A DNA stretch of 64,000 nt from Opisthocomus hoazin (GCF_030867145.1 NC_134439.1:7911379-7975378); one strand, 5' to 3'. Counted from the first letter of the stretch, positions 23,873 to 37,268 are shown. Program-made: numbers and translations. The notes: generated by a model not told the origin, from the letters alone.

Positions 23873-24173
23873 GACTGTGCCAGTCAGCAGGCAACGCCAA
23901 TGGTCTTCCTGGTGGCAAGGAAAGTCTGCCTCATTTTTGGCACACCGGTGGTGGGGTAGCAAATCGCCACAAAGGAAGCCTGACGAGGAAGAAATGCGGT
24001 AAGGTCTGGAGGTGCTTATTGCTCCACGCAGTGACAATGAGGAGGTGGTTCCCCATCAGGGTTAGAAGATACATGGAGAAGATAATGGCACCTGGGGCCA
24101 CGTGCACACCCAGGGAGGTCAGGAAGCCCAGCAGAAGGAGATCAGTTACAGGTGTCCTGCTCTCCTTTGCCAT
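23873..24173 (-). pseudogene. Olfactory receptor fragment (unit 4)
   Basis: Same fossil with the same frameshift. Its open part reads LGVHVAPG (Val for Gly) and SNKHLQT, exactly as in unit 9. Confidence 0.85.
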
Positions 24174-27100
24174 GGCTCTAAATATTACAAAGGAGGTTAT
24201 CTGAAAGTGAAAAAATAATCTGCCCGAAGGAAGACCCTAACTAATACAAATATTACCCAGAGATTGCGAATAATCACCTGCATGATCGTCCGCACTAGGC
24301 TTTTCTGTCCCCAGAATGCGCTCGCTTAGAACAAAAGTGAACATAAATGGATTATTAGGATGCTAGAAAAATGAAAAAGCACGGTGGGTTTTCTTCCACC
24401 TCATCTACGCCCGACCTGCAGCTCTCGACAGTTTAAAGAAGACCATGGGAAATGTTTTTCAGATGTGATCCTTTTTGAGCCTGAGCCATGCTATTGTCCC
24501 ATGTGTGCTTTTATTCTCGCCAAGCATAATTGCAATTACCCAGTTCTCAGAAAGGTGTCAGATGGGAGTCTTGTCCATGTTCTTTCCTGGCTGTGCTCCT
24601 GGTCCCGTCCTCCATCTTCTTATTTCTTCCTTATGGTCATGTTTCTCAAAGGCTTCTTATTGTGCTGTATGGAGTAGCTTTGTCATGTCCTCTGGTGGGC
24701 TTGTCCCGGGCTGGATGCCAGATGCCCACCCACTCTTTCTCAAGCCCCCTCCTCAATAAGGCAGGGGGAGAAAAGAAGGTGAAAAGACTCATGGGTCAAG
24801 ACAAAGACAGGGAGATCAAATACCAGGTACCCTCAAAACAGACTCAGCCTGGGGAAGATGCATGTCAATTATTAACACTCAAAACCAAAATAAGATGGTG
24901 AGAAACAAAGACAAAAAACAAGATCAAAAAAAAACCCCAAAACACTTTTAGGTATTTAGGTATGCTTTTCAACCATACTTGGCAATTTCTTTGACCTCTA
25001 CCCTCAGCTCCAGGTAGCGAGTTAGACACTGGTCACCTTCAGGCAATCACCATCTCCCAGGTGCGGAGGAAGGTCTCCTGAAGGCACCGCTGGGCTTGAA
25101 AGCAGGCAATGCTCCCCACACTCTCCACCTGCCTGTACTTCCAGGCACATTCACTGTGCATACTCATCATCCAGGCAGTGGGCACCTTCCTGCTGTCCCC
25201 AGAGACCAAGGCTTCACTTCTTCCTCACTGAAACCCGCAAGCAGTGGCACTGGGTGGTTCACCAGTGCACTGAATGGTTTGGCCGTGCCAGGGCATGTCC
25301 ATCTCCTCATCCTTCCTGGGATACCAGAGCCTTGTTTCAGGGAGAGTCTGTCCGCCAACAGACCTCGCTCACCAACAGGATCTGCAGCCAAATAGCGGAG
25401 GGCAGATCAGTGCCAGCAAGGGAGGAAAACTCACCCCGTGCTAAGCTTTGCTGGCCAAAGCTGCTAGGCTGGGTGGAAGGAAGGCACAGCCGCTGAGGGC
25501 GTCCTCAGGGACCCAGGAGCCAGCCAAGATGACGGGGAATCAGAAGGAGGATGTCACGTTCTCAGAGAGGCTCCTTGGATTCCTCACCGCAATGGAGGTT
25601 TCCCCGGCCCACCACATCAGGACCAGGCACTACAGACTGTTCTCCGGAGGCTCTGAGAGACGGGAAAGCAGGCAGCTGGGGCAAAGCACAGCTCCCCTCT
25701 AGGGGCACCCTGGCAGGAGGTGACAGGCGTTCTTGCACACTGGGATCCACACTGAGCTGAGGTGCATGTGGAGACCAGCGCTCCAGTTTGTGTGTGAGAA
25801 AGTCGAAACACCACCTCCCAGCCTCACGAGCAGAGCGTCTGGAAATGGCTCAGTGGGGAAGCGGAAGGAAGAAGTGAGCAGGAGAAGACATTTGCTCTTC
25901 TCTTGCGTGAAGCACTCCCTCTGTGGTTCTGCCTGCTCTGGTACGGAAGAGTTTTTGTCCGTCAGGCAAGAGCCCACTGAACCTCTTCATGGAGGACAAC
26001 CAGGGGGTGATTCTGCATGCAGTCATGTGGAAGAATCAACCCCTGAGCTCTCGACACATGCAATGTGCATCCAGCTTTCCAGCTGTCAGCGCAGACAAGG
26101 AAGCAGAGAAGATGTGAGCATGTTAACTGAGCGGGTTAATGCAGAACCTCTGCCTGCCTGCACCCTTCCATCCCTCTCATCCCTCTTCCATCCCTCTCAG
26201 GCACATCTCTGTTCTTCACACGCTTCAATCTCTTTACCTCTTGAAGATTCTCTCTCTTCTGTCTCTGCTTCTCACACACTCCAATTTTATACAGACTATG
26301 CACAGAGGGACAAGCTCATTCCTAGAAAAGCAGTGAAGAGCTGTTTTCTGTCAGGAAACTGGGATGCAGGGATTGCCCCCATCAAGGTAGTGGTGATTCC
26401 CCTGAGGTGGAGGAGGGACAGGAAAAGCAAAGCCAGAGCTTGGAGCATTGATGGGAATCCGGCTGAACAGGACATCTTCCCCAGTCTCTAGCTGATGGGT
26501 CTTTTTTTTTACAGGCTGAGCATTTGGCTGATGTCCAGGTGCACGCCTAGGAAGAGATTTTCCTTCCTCTGGCTGTTTTGGCTACGACATAAAGCCACAA
26601 GAGCAGTCAAGTCTCACAACAAGGGATCCCTTCTGCAACAGTGCGCTGCAGAGGAGGCTGAGGGAAGAATACGAGCATGAAAAGCCAGTCGCATACATCT
26701 TTTGAACACTCATTGCCCTGCTGCACTTAGCTTCAGCTCAGGGGGTTGGATGGAGCCTGGTGGCTTTCTGGTGGCATCCCACAATAGCTCTCCCACAAGT
26801 CCAGGCCCTACGTGAACCTGACGGTTTCATTGGGCTACTTTGCTCCTTGCTCAAGACCCTGGGTCTGATCTCAGACACAAAAGTCACACCAGCATGCTGT
26901 TAATGACAGTTGTCTCTGCTGCACAGGCTGCGGAGCCAGAGACCCAGCCTCACCACAACCGCAACACGCTACTGCTGGACAAGCTGAGGTCTATAAGCAA
27001 ACAGTGCTGGGGAGGGAAGCACTCCACAGGGAACACACACCCACACACTCCCTCTTTCTGTGTGATGCTGCAAGTAGTGGGTAATCATGTGGGCTCAGTG

Positions 27101-28925
27101 GAGGGACAGCTGGTGCCATCCGGCAGCTTGGCATCCCGCACATGGAAAAGCATCCGGGAGTTCTCCACAGACAGCACAGAGGAGAACCTCTCTGAGTTTA
27201 CCCAAGGTTTCCATTTACCCATGCACAGCAGCATTGCAGAGGCCTGCGTCCGCACCTCCTCTTGCTCCAATCCTTGCTAGCCTCAAAGACGCATCTCACC
27301 AAAGGCTGCAAGTCACACCAGGACTGCCAGAAAATGCAGGACTGCGTCATGCTTTCCCTTTCACAAGTTGCCCACAGACTTCCGAGAAAGAGGGTGTTGG
27401 TGCTTGCAGGTTCCTATCTTCTCCTTCCTCTGCCACCTGAAAACAGCCTCCCAACCTCCCTGTGGGGAGTGGAGAAAATCTCTTCAGCTGCTGCTCCAGA
27501 CAGACCTCCTCACATCCCCACGCTGCTGACCCAGGGAGGCTCTCTAGAGAGATGACAGACTGGCACTCATCCCAAGGAGAGGAATCAAGTTGCAATCTTT
27601 GCTACAGCATAGTTTCCATAGGGCCAGGGCCAGGTTTTTCAGCACTTGAAGATTCTTACTTGAGCAGTGCGGCAGCAGCTGGGCTTTTAACAGCCCCCAA
27701 AGTCAGAAGGTGTTTGAGCATCCCCTCAGGCAGACACACCTGCTGGAGAAGTGCTACCTCCAAACTCACCGTCACATGGTCAAAGGGGTCTTGGCCACCT
27801 CAAAATTTATGTAGAAGGCAAAGGAACAGATCATACAGTCCACTGTCAGGCAACAGAAGGCTGCCAAGAACCTTGCAGCATCTTGCGTCTCATGGTGATC
27901 TCAGTGAGCCCAACCATTCCGTGTTTAGGGCGGTGTCCGTGATCATTTTCTCTGGCCGTATGGTACCCAGCTGGGCACAAGGTCTGTGTCCTGGGAGTGG
28001 AAAAGGCCCCCTTCAAGACCACTCCTGTTCACCTCTGCTATAGGTACAGTCTGAACTGATACAGGACCAGGCAGAGACAAAACATCCCCAGGGTCTGGCT
28101 GGACCCAGGACTCTCTTCCCAAAGGCCTCTTTCCAGCTGTGACAAAGCTCTGCTCTTCAACACCTCATCTCTGCTTGACAAATTTCATAGCGATTGACTC
28201 CTGCATATGAACTTGACTTCCTCTCAGCCTCCCCAAAGTGTCTTTACAGCAAGTGTCTGCTTCAGGCACTCGTTCAGTCTCCAGGACCTCACATCATCCA
28301 CATTGACAGAATCGGGCTCATACACCCTGGGGAAAAAAACAGGCCCCAGGCATGCTCCTGGTGACCTGCAGGGCTTGCACAGGGAGAGAATGTGACAAAT
28401 GCGTCCAGCAAAATGTTCCCAGCAGCACTGTTAGTGTTGCAGTAGGGTCCAACACTCCCAGCAGAAGCCCACCTGCATGCAACAAGGAGCAACCATCAGA
28501 GAGAGGTGGGAGGAGCAAGAGAAAAGTGTGTGGCATGTCATCTTACCCGGGAGTCCTTAGGCATGTGGACGAGAAGCAGGAGAGCGGTGCCTAGTTCCTG
28601 GCAACTTTGCCACAAACAAGCCCACAGGAATGACCCAGGTGCACATCACCTGCCTGCACGGGATGCCACCAGCACTTGAGCTGAGTCTTGTGCCTGCGAT
28701 GACGTCTTTCTTCCCCAGAAAGCCAAGGGACTCTCATTCTGGAAATTACAGAAGCCTTCCTATGGGGAAGCACGTGGCATCACCAGGAAATGAAAAGGCA
28801 GCAGCGCAGGAAACCAGGACACAGCCCATGCCATTAGCTGAGACGCTTTGCGTTTGACGTGAACTTGTCAGAAAATTATTACTTCCCCAAAGGCTGCCTC
28901 TGGGCCTGAGGCAGTGCAGGACTAC

Positions 28926-28933
28926 TATAAAAG
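28926..28933 (+). promoter_or_regulatory. TATA box of gene 5
   Basis: Consensus TATAAAAG; exon 1 ends at 28992 with a GTGAGT donor. Confidence 0.85.
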
Positions 28934-29303
28934 GCAGCCCAACTCTCAGCTCTCTCATCCGCTTCTCTCGCCTCCTTCTCATAGGGAATCAGGTGAGTGT
29001 GAAGCCTCTTCTCCTCCTGCTCCAAGATCAGGTCTTTCCCCAATGTCTGTCTCAGCTGACAGGGGCTGTCCCAGCCCTGGGCCGGGAGCTGTGTCTCATG
29101 GTAGAGGGAAGGGCAGAGAACGTCTTCCACTGGGAGAGCCTGGCACTTAGCTGCAGTGACTCTTCAGCTTTCAGCTGGACAGCCTGTGCTGGGCAAGTAG
29201 GGGCCTTGGCTTCCCCGTGGTCAGGTGCAGTGCTGCTGCTCATGTGTCCCTGTTTTCTGCTTCCCCCTGCCCTCTCTCACAGGTGCCCCTCCAGCCCAGA
29301 GAC

Positions 29304-29609
29304 ATGTCCTGCTGCACCCCATGCCCGCCATGCCAGCCCTGCGGCCCAACCCCGCTGGCCAACAGCTGCAATGAGCCCTGTTTCAGGCAGTGCCAGAGCT
29401 CCACCGTCGTCATCGAGCCCTCTCCTGTGGTGGTGACCCTGCCCGGACCCATCCTCAGCTCCTTCCCGCAGAACACCGTTGTGGGATCCTCCACCTCCGC
29501 CGCTGCTGGCAGCATCCTCAGCTCTCAGGGAGTGCCCATCTCCTCCGGAGGCTTTGACCTCTCCTGCATTACCAGCCGCTACTGTGGCAGCAGATGTCAG
29601 CCCTGCTAA
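29304..29609 (+). CDS. Feather keratin, gene 5, B-type (TPCPPC class)
   Basis: 101-residue product beginning [11 protein letters not shown]5 and P8 define the class shared with genes 6 and 7, and the three predicted proteins are identical throughout. Cysteines are as in gene 3. The leader intron is 28993-29282 (290 bp) and ends CCTCTCTCACAG, the acceptor form of genes 3 and 8. The introns of genes 6 and 7 end CCTCTCTCGCAG, so the intron and CDS of gene 5 have different closest relatives. That fits short-tract gene conversion. Confidence 0.96.
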   Translation: MSCCTPCPPCQPCGPTPLANSCNEPCFRQCQSSTVVIEPSPVVVTLPGPILSSFPQNTVVGSSTSAAAGSILSSQGVPISSGGFDLSCITSRYCGSRCQPC

Positions 29610-29914
29610 AGCTGCAGGCGATGTCCCCGGGCACGAACCTCCAAGACCTCAGAACATGGTGCTTGACAGAAGATAGAGCTTTGGGGCATTGCATTTAGAG
29701 CTTTGGGCCATTCTTCTGCTTCTGCTTCTTCTTCTACTCTACTCTCTCTCTCCTTCCTATGCTGTCGCTGTCTCCCAGTGCCAGCCTGGCGGGGACGTGT
29801 TCGCCTCCCTCCCGCTGCAGGGCAAGCAGACGGAACCCCTGCAGAAGCTCCAGCACATCTCAGTGCCTGCCCCTGGCGCTCCCTGTGAGCCACCTCCTCT
29901 TCTTTTTCAGACTC

Positions 29915-29920
29915 ATTAAA
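29915..29920 (+). promoter_or_regulatory. Poly(A) signal ATTAAA, gene 5
   Basis: ATTAAA in a CTTTTTCAGACTCATTAAAG context. The preceding CTTCTTTTTCAG matches the A-type genes, while the other B genes read CTTCATTTTCAG. Confidence 0.8.
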
Positions 29921-31215
29921 GTTGTGCTGCATCCAAGCCCGGGCCTCCGAGTCCTCCTTTCTTCTGAGGCAAGTCTTCTAGTCTGCTCAGGAAAGAAGGT
30001 GGCTTTTTGAAGAGGGTTAGGGTGGGCACAAAAGAAGACCCTTCCTCAGTCCCAGAGGAAAGAGAGGGGAGGACTCAGTGCACTGGGCTGCCTGCTGTGC
30101 CCCGTCCCTTGGAGCTGAGGAAGACATGCCTGGCTACTCCACAGGCATTGGGCAACAGTCAGCCTTGCTGCATGTGTTCCCAGATGGGCCTGGAGCACAA
30201 GGCCCTGGAGAACGTTCTCTCAACAGAGAGCCCGTAAAACTGCTGTCCTTGAGGGAGGAGCCCATGGCGGCAGGAGGCCAAGGGATGAGGTCAGCAGCCC
30301 CTCTGTCTCTTGGGGAAGGGACGTCCTCTAGGCCTGGATGGAGCTGTGCTGGGGGAGGAGGCTCAAGTGGAGAATGGCTCCAAAGGGTGGCAGCAGTGGG
30401 CATCTAGAGACAATAACACCTGGTGACAGCCCACAGCCTCATCCCCCCTTGCCTTCCTTTCCATTGCCTCATCTCGGGTCCACAGCCAGCACGCACAAGC
30501 ACAGGCACATGAGAGAGGTACCTCATACGGTCCTGGAGCACCTGGCAGGGCCCAGCTGCTGTCCAGATTGGCAGGGCTGAGGCAATTCACCAGTTAGTAC
30601 TGGTATCGGCCACACAAATGGACTCACCACTCCCTGTGAATCCAACAGCCCCATGGGCACTGCAGCTCCAGGACAGCACACAGCGCCCAGAGACCCATGG
30701 CTGCTCTCTAGTCCTTGGTCTCCTCCAAGCCTGGGGCAGCTTGCCTCGGTTTCTGAGGCGGCACCACTGCCAGGCTCCAGCTCTGATCCAGAAAGGTTCT
30801 GTGCAAGTGCAGTTACCCCCTTTGCAACACTAGCAATAGTCTACCATAGAAAGAACAGAGATTCTGACAGACGACTGGATATTTTTGAGGAAAAATTCTC
30901 GTCCCCTCACCCAGCAAGCAGTTCCCGAGGACTACTGCAAGCATGGCCCTGATCACAAGCACATCTCCTGCTTGGTTCGCACCCTTTTCAGTGCTGCACA
31001 GCTGAAGATGCAATTTGGGGTATGTGGAAAGGCCTTTAGCCTATGCGGAGATTGACACGTGCCTTAGGAGCTGTAAGAAGCTCATCCTAGGAGAGAGGAT
31101 GCTGGCTTCTCATGTAGGGATGCTCAGGCTGTATGGGATGTGGATTATTGCCAAAGAGTGATGGACATTTTGAAGGACCCTCAGCTCAGTGATAGCCAGC
31201 AAGCAAGGGGAAGAC

Positions 31216-31516
31216 GACTGTGCCAGTCAGCAGGCAACGCCAATGGTCTTCCTGGTGGCAAGGAAAGTCTGCCTCATTTTTGGCACACCGGTGGTGGTGT
31301 AGCAAATCGCCACAAAGGAAGCCTGTCGAGGAAGAAATGCGGTAAGGTCTGGAGGTACTTATTGCTCCACGCAGTGACAATGAGGAGGTGGTTGCCCATC
31401 AGGGTTAGAAGATACATGGAGAAGATAATGGCACCTGGGGCCACGTGCCCACCCAGGGAGGTCAGGAAGCCCAGCAGAAGGAGATCAGTTACAGGTGTCC
31501 TGCTCTCCTTTGCCAT
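31216..31516 (-). pseudogene. Olfactory receptor fragment (unit 5)
   Basis: Same fossil and frameshift. It reads HFFLDRL (Asp for Val) like unit 8, and SNKYLQT like unit 3. Confidence 0.85.
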
Positions 31517-34500
31517 GGCTCTAAATATTACAAAGGAGGTTATCTGAAAGTGAAAAAATAATCTGCCCGAAGGAAGACCCTAACTAATACAAATATTACC
31601 CAGAGATTGCGAATAATCACCTGCATGATCGTCCACACTAAGCTTTTCTGTCCCCAGAATGCGCTCGCTTAGGACAAAAGTGAACATAAATGGATTATTA
31701 GAATGCCAGAAAAATGAAAAAGCATGGTGGGTTTTCTTCCACTTCATCTACGCCCGACCTGCAGCTCTCGACAGTTTAAAGAAGACCATGGGAAATGTTT
31801 TTCAGATGTGATCCTTTTTGAGCCTGAGTCGTGCTATTGTCCCATGTGTGCTTTTATTCTCGCCAAGCATAATTGCAATTACCCAGTTCTCAGAAAGGTG
31901 TCAGATGGGAGTCTTGTCCATGTTCTTTCCTGGCTGTGCTCCTGGTCCCGTCCTCCATCTTCTTATTTCTTCCTTATGGTCATGTTTCTCAAAGGCTTCT
32001 TATTGTGCTGTCATGGAGTAGCTTTGTCATGTCCTCTGGTGGGCTTGTCCCGGACTGGATGCCAGACGCCCACCCACTCTTTCTCAAGCCCCCTCCTCAA
32101 CAAGGTAGGGGGAGAAAAGAAGGTGAAAAGACTCATGGGTCAAGACAAAGACAGGGAGATCAAATACCAGGTACCCTCAAAACAGACTCAGCCTGGGGAA
32201 GATGCATGTCAATTATTAACACTCAAAACCAAAATAAGATGGTGAGAAACAAAGACAAAAAACAAGATCAAAAAAAACCCCAAAACACTTTTAGGTATTT
32301 AGGTATGCTTTTCAACCATACCTGGCAATTTCTTTGACCTCTACCCTCAGCTCCAGGTAGCGAGTTAGACACTGGTCACCTTCAGGCAATCACCATCTCC
32401 CAGGTGCGGAGGAAGGTCTCCTGAAGGCATCGCTGGGCTTGAAAGCAGGCAATGCTCCCCACACTCTCCACCTGCCTGCACTTCCAGGCACATTCACTGT
32501 GCATACTCATCATCTAGGCAGTGGGCACCTTCCTGCTGTCCCCAGAGACCAAGGCTTCACTTCTTCCTCACTGAAACCCGCAAGCAGTGGCACTGGGTGG
32601 TTCACCAGTGCACTGAATGGTTTGGCCGTGCCAGGGCATGTCCATCTCCTCATCCTTCCTGGGATACCAGAGCCTTGTTTCAGGCAGAGTCTGTCCGCCA
32701 ACAGACCTCGCTCACCAACAGGATCTGCAGCCAAATAGCGGAGGGCAGATCAGTGCCAGCAAGGGAGGAAAACTCACCCCGTGCTAAGCTTTGCTGGCCA
32801 AAGCTGCTAGGCTGGGTGGAAGGAAGGCACAGCCGCTGAGGGCGTCCTCAGGGACCCAGGAGCTAGCTAAGATGACGGGGAATCAGAAGGAGGATGTCAC
32901 GTTCTCAGAGAGGCTCCTTGGATTCCTCACCACGATGGAGGTTTCCCCGGCCCACCACATCAGGACCAGGCACTACAGACTGTTCTCCGGAGGCTCTGGG
33001 AGATGGGAAAGCAGGCAGCTGGGGCAAAGCACAGCTCCCCTCTAGGGGCACCCTGGCAGGAGGTGACAGGCGTTCTTGCACACTGGGATCCACACTGAGC
33101 TGAGGTGCATGTGGAGACCAGCGCTCCAGTTTGTGTGTGAGAAAGTCGGAACACCACCTCCCAGCCTCACGAGCAGAGCGTCTGGAAATGGCTCAGTGGG
33201 GAAGCGGAAGGAAGAAGTGAGCAGGAGAAGACATTTGCTCTTCTCTTGCGTGAAGCACTCCCTCTGTGGTTCTGCCTGCTCTGGTACGGAAGAGTTTTTG
33301 TCCGTCAGGCAAGAGCCCACTGAACCTCTTCATGGAGGACAACCAGGGGTTGATTCTGCATGCAGTCATGTGGAAGAATCAACCCCTGAGCTCTCGACAC
33401 GTGCAATATGCATCCAGCTTTCCAGCTGTCAGCGCAGACAAGGAAGCAGAGAAGAAGTGAGCATGTTAACCGAGCGGGTTAATGCAGAACCTCTGCCTGC
33501 CTGCACCCTTCCATCCCTCTCATCCCTCTTCCATCCCTCTCAGGCACAGGACATCTCTGTTCTTCACACGCTTCAATCTCTTTGCCTCTTGAAGATTCTC
33601 TCTCTTCTGTCTCTGCTTCTCACACACTCCAATTTTATACAGACTATGCACAGAGGGACAAGCTCATTCCTAGAAAAGCAGTGAAGAGCTGTTTTCTGTC
33701 AGGAAACTGGGACGTGTGGATTCCTCCCATCAAGGCTGTGGTGATTGCCCTGAGGTGGAGGAGGGACAGGAAAAGCAAAGCCAGAGCTTGGAACATTGGT
33801 GGGAATCCGGCTGAACAGGACATCTTCCCCAGTCTCTAGCTGATGGGTCTTTTTTTTTGCAGGCTGAGCATTTGGCTGATGTCCAGGTGCACGCCTAGGA
33901 AGAGATTTTCCTTCCTCTGGCTGTTTTGGCTAGGACTTAAAGCCACAAGAGCACTCATGTCTCACAACAAGGGATCCCTTCTGCAACAGTGCGCTGCAGA
34001 GGAGGCTGAGGGAAGAATACGAGCATGACAAGCCAGTCGCATACATCTTTTGAACACTCATTGCCCTGCTGCACTTAGCTTCAGCTCAGGGGGTTGGATG
34101 GAGCCTAGTGGTGTTCTGGTGGCATCCCTCAATAGCTCTCCCACAAGTCCAGGCCCTGCGTGAACCTGACGGTTTCATTGGGCTACTTTGCTCCTTGCTC
34201 AAGACCCTGGGTCTGATCTCAGACACAAAAGTCACACCAGCATGCTGTTAATGACAGTTGTCTTTGCTGCACAGGCTGCGGAGCCAGAGACCCAGCCTCA
34301 CCACAACCGCAACACGCTACTGCTGGACAAGCTGAGGTCTATAAGCAAACAGTGCTGGGGAGGGAAGCACTCCACAGGGAACACACACCCACACACTCCC
34401 TCTTTCTGTGTGATGCTGCAAGTAGTGGGTAATCATGTGGGCTCAGTGGAGGGACAGCTGGTGCCGTCCTGCAGCTTGGCATCCCGCACATGGAAAAGCA

Positions 34501-36274
34501 TCTGGGAGTTCTCCACAGACAGCACAGAGGAGAACCTCTCTGAGTTTACCCAAGGTTTCCATTTACCCATGCACAGCAGCATCGCAGAGGCCTGCGTCCG
34601 CACCTCCTCTTGCTCCAATCCTTGTTAGCCTCAAAGACGCATCTCACCAAAGGCTGCAAGTCCCACCAGGACTGCCAGAAAATACAGGAGTGCGTCATGC
34701 TTTCCCTTTCACACACTGCCCACAGACTTCCGAGAAAGAGGGTGTTGGTGCTTGCAGGTTCCTATCTTCTCCTTCCTCTGCCACCTGAAAGCAGCCTCCC
34801 AACCTCCCTGTGGGGAGTGGAGAAAATCTCTTCAGCTGCTGCTCCAGACAGACCTCCTCACATCCCCACGCTGCTGACCCAGGGAGGCTCTCTAGAGAGA
34901 TGACAGACTGTCACTCATCCCAAGGAGACGAATCAAGTTGCAATCTTTGCTACAGCATAGTTTCCATAGGGCCAGGGCCGGGGTTTTCAGCACTTGGAGA
35001 GTCTTCCTTGAGCAGTGTGGCAGCAGCTGGGCTTTTAACAGCCCCCAAAGTCAGAAGGTGTTTGAGCATCCCCTCAGGCAGACACACCTGCTGGAGAAGT
35101 GCTGCCTCCAAACTCACCGTCACATGGTCAAAGGGGTCTTGGCCACCTCAAAATTTATGTAGAAGGCAAAGGAACAGATCATACAGTCCACTGTCAGGCA
35201 ACAGAAGGCTGCCAGGAACCTTCCAGCATCTTGCGTCTCATGGTGATCTCAGTGACCCCAAACATTCCATGTTTAGGGCGGTGTTCATGATCATTTTCTC
35301 TGGCCGTATGGTACCCAGCTGGGCACGAGGTCTGTGTCCTGGGAGTGGAAAAGGCCCCCTTCAAGACCACTCCTGTTCACCTCTGCTATAGGTACAGTCT
35401 GAACTGATACAGGACCAGGCAGAGACAAAACATCCCCAGGGTCTGGGTGGACACAAGACTCCATTCCCAAAGGCCTCTTTCCAGCTGTGACATAGCTCTG
35501 CTCTTCAACACCTCATCTCTGCTTGGATAATTTCATAGCGATTGACTCCTGCGGTACGAACTTGACTTCCTCTCAGCCTCCCCAAAGTGCCTTTACAGCA
35601 AGTGTCTGCTTCAGGCACTCGTTCAGTCTCCAGGACCTCACATCATCCACACTGACAGAATAGGACTCATATACCCCGGCGAAAAACACAGAACCCAGAC
35701 ATGCTCCTGGTGACCTGCAGGGCTTGCACAGGGAGAGAATGTGACAAATGCGTCCAGCAAAATGTTCCCAACAGCACTGTTAGTGTTGCAGTAGGGTCCA
35801 ACACTCCCAGCAGAAGCCCACCTGCATGCAACAAGGAGCAACCATCAGAGAGAGGTGGGAGGAGCAAGAGAAAAGGGTGTGGCATGTCATCTTACCCGGG
35901 AGTCCTTAGGCATGTGGACGAGAAGCAGGAGAGCGGTGCCTAGTTCCTGGCAACTTTGCCACAAACAAGCCCACAGGAATGACCCAGGTGCACATCACCT
36001 GCCTGCACGGGATGCCACCAGCACTTGAGCTGAGTCTTGTGCCTGCGATGACATCTTTCTTCCCCAGAAAGCCAAGGGACTCTCATTCTGGAAATTACAG
36101 AAGCCTTCCTATGGGGAAGCACGTGGCATCACCAGGAAATGAAAAGGCAGCAGCGCAGGAAACCAGGACACAGCCCATGCCATTAGCTGAGACGCTTTGC
36201 GTTTGACGTGAACTTGTCAGAAAATTATTACTTCCCCAAAGGCTGCCTCTGGGCCTGAGGCAGTGCAGGACTAC

Positions 36275-36282
36275 TATAAAAG
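36275..36282 (+). promoter_or_regulatory. TATA box of gene 6
   Basis: Consensus TATAAAAG; exon 1 ends at 36341 with a GTGAGT donor. Confidence 0.85.
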
Positions 36283-36651
36283 GCAGCCCAACTCTCAGCT
36301 CTCTCATCTGCTTCTCTCGCCTCCTTCTCATAGGGAATCAGGTGAGTGTGAAGCCTCTTCTCCTCCTGCTCCAAGATCAGGTCTTTCCCCAATGTCTGTC
36401 TCAGCTGACAGGGGCTGTCCCAGCCCTGGGCTGGGAGCTGTGTCTCATGGTAGAGGGAAGGGCAGAGAACGTCTTCCACTGGGAGAGCCTGGCACTTAGC
36501 TGAAGTGACTCTTCGGCTTTCAGCTGGACAGCCTGTGCTGGGCAAGTAGGGACCTTGGCTTCCCCATGGTCAGGCGCAGTGCTGCTGCTCATGTGTCCCT
36601 GTTTTCTGCTTCCCCCGCCCTCTCTCGCAGGTGCCCCTCCAGCCCAGAGAC

Positions 36652-36957
36652 ATGTCCTGCTGCACCCCGTGCCCGCCATGCCAGCCCTGCGGCCCAACCC
36701 CGCTGGCCAACAGCTGCAATGAGCCCTGTTTCAGGCAGTGCCAGAGCTCCACCGTCGTCATCGAGCCCTCTCCTGTGGTGGTGACCCTGCCCGGACCCAT
36801 CCTCAGCTCCTTCCCGCAGAACACCGTTGTGGGATCCTCCACCTCCGCCGCTGCTGGCAGCATCCTCAGCTCTCAGGGAGTGCCCATCTCCTCCGGAGGC
36901 TTTGACCTCTCCTGCATTACCAGCCGCTACTGTGGCAGCAGATGTCAGCCCTGCTAA
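36652..36957 (+). CDS. Feather keratin, gene 6, B-type (TPCPPC class)
   Basis: Protein identical to genes 5 and 7 (101 residues, [10 protein letters not shown] head, A68, S74, QPC end). The leader intron is 36342-36630 (289 bp); a one-base shortening near CTTCCCCCGCCC separates it from genes 3, 5 and 8 and is shared with gene 7. The ATG at 36652 follows 21 nt of exon-2 leader. An in-frame GTG at 36631 directly follows the splice acceptor and is not a credible start. Gene spacing to neighbours is 7348 bp upstream and 7346 bp downstream. Confidence 0.96.
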   Translation: MSCCTPCPPCQPCGPTPLANSCNEPCFRQCQSSTVVIEPSPVVVTLPGPILSSFPQNTVVGSSTSAAAGSILSSQGVPISSGGFDLSCITSRYCGSRCQPC

Positions 36958-37262
36958 AGCTGCAGGCGATGTCCCCGGGCACGAACCTCCAAGACCTCAG
37001 AACATGGTGCTTGACAGAAGATAGAGCTTTGGGGCATTGCATTTAGAGCTTTGGGCCATTCTTCTGCTTCTGCTTCTTCTTCTACTCTACTCTCTCTCTC
37101 CTTCCTATGCTGTCGCTGTCTCCCAGTGCCAGCCTGGCGGGGACGTGTTCGCCTCCCTCCCGCTGCAGGGCAAGCAGACGGAACCCCTGCAGAAGCTCCA
37201 GCACATCTCAGTGCCTGCCCCTGGCGCTCCCTGTGAGCCACCTCCTCTTCATTTTCAGACTC

Positions 37263-37268
37263 ATTAAA
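37263..37268 (+). promoter_or_regulatory. Poly(A) signal ATTAAA, gene 6
   Basis: ATTAAA about 306 nt after the stop codon. Confidence 0.8.

Larger units (their letters stand above)
21584..28925 (+). repeat. B-type tandem unit 4 (7342 bp, contains gene 4)
   Basis: Same order of blocks as unit 3. The distal spacer (about 25372-27523) shows no difference from unit 3 in the stretches compared, including a shared 5-bp deletion at about 26202 (CAGGCACATCTCTG for CAGGCACAGGACATCTCTG). The gene and receptor-fossil part instead match unit 9 best. Confidence 0.9.
28926..36274 (+). repeat. B-type tandem unit 5 (7349 bp, contains gene 5)
   Basis: Same block order as unit 3. Diagnostic changes: TGTCGAGG for TGACGAGG in the receptor fossil (about 31324, shared with unit 8), and a GCTGTCATGGAG one-base insertion at about 32010 shared with units 7 and 9. 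Proximal spacer reads CTTTTTGAAGAGGG, shared with unit 6. Confidence 0.9.

Noticed and set aside
36631-36651. In-frame GTG upstream of the gene 6 and gene 7 ATG as an alternative start
   Set aside because: It is the first codon after the splice acceptor in a eukaryotic leader; the conserved MSC start at the ATG is 21 nt downstream.
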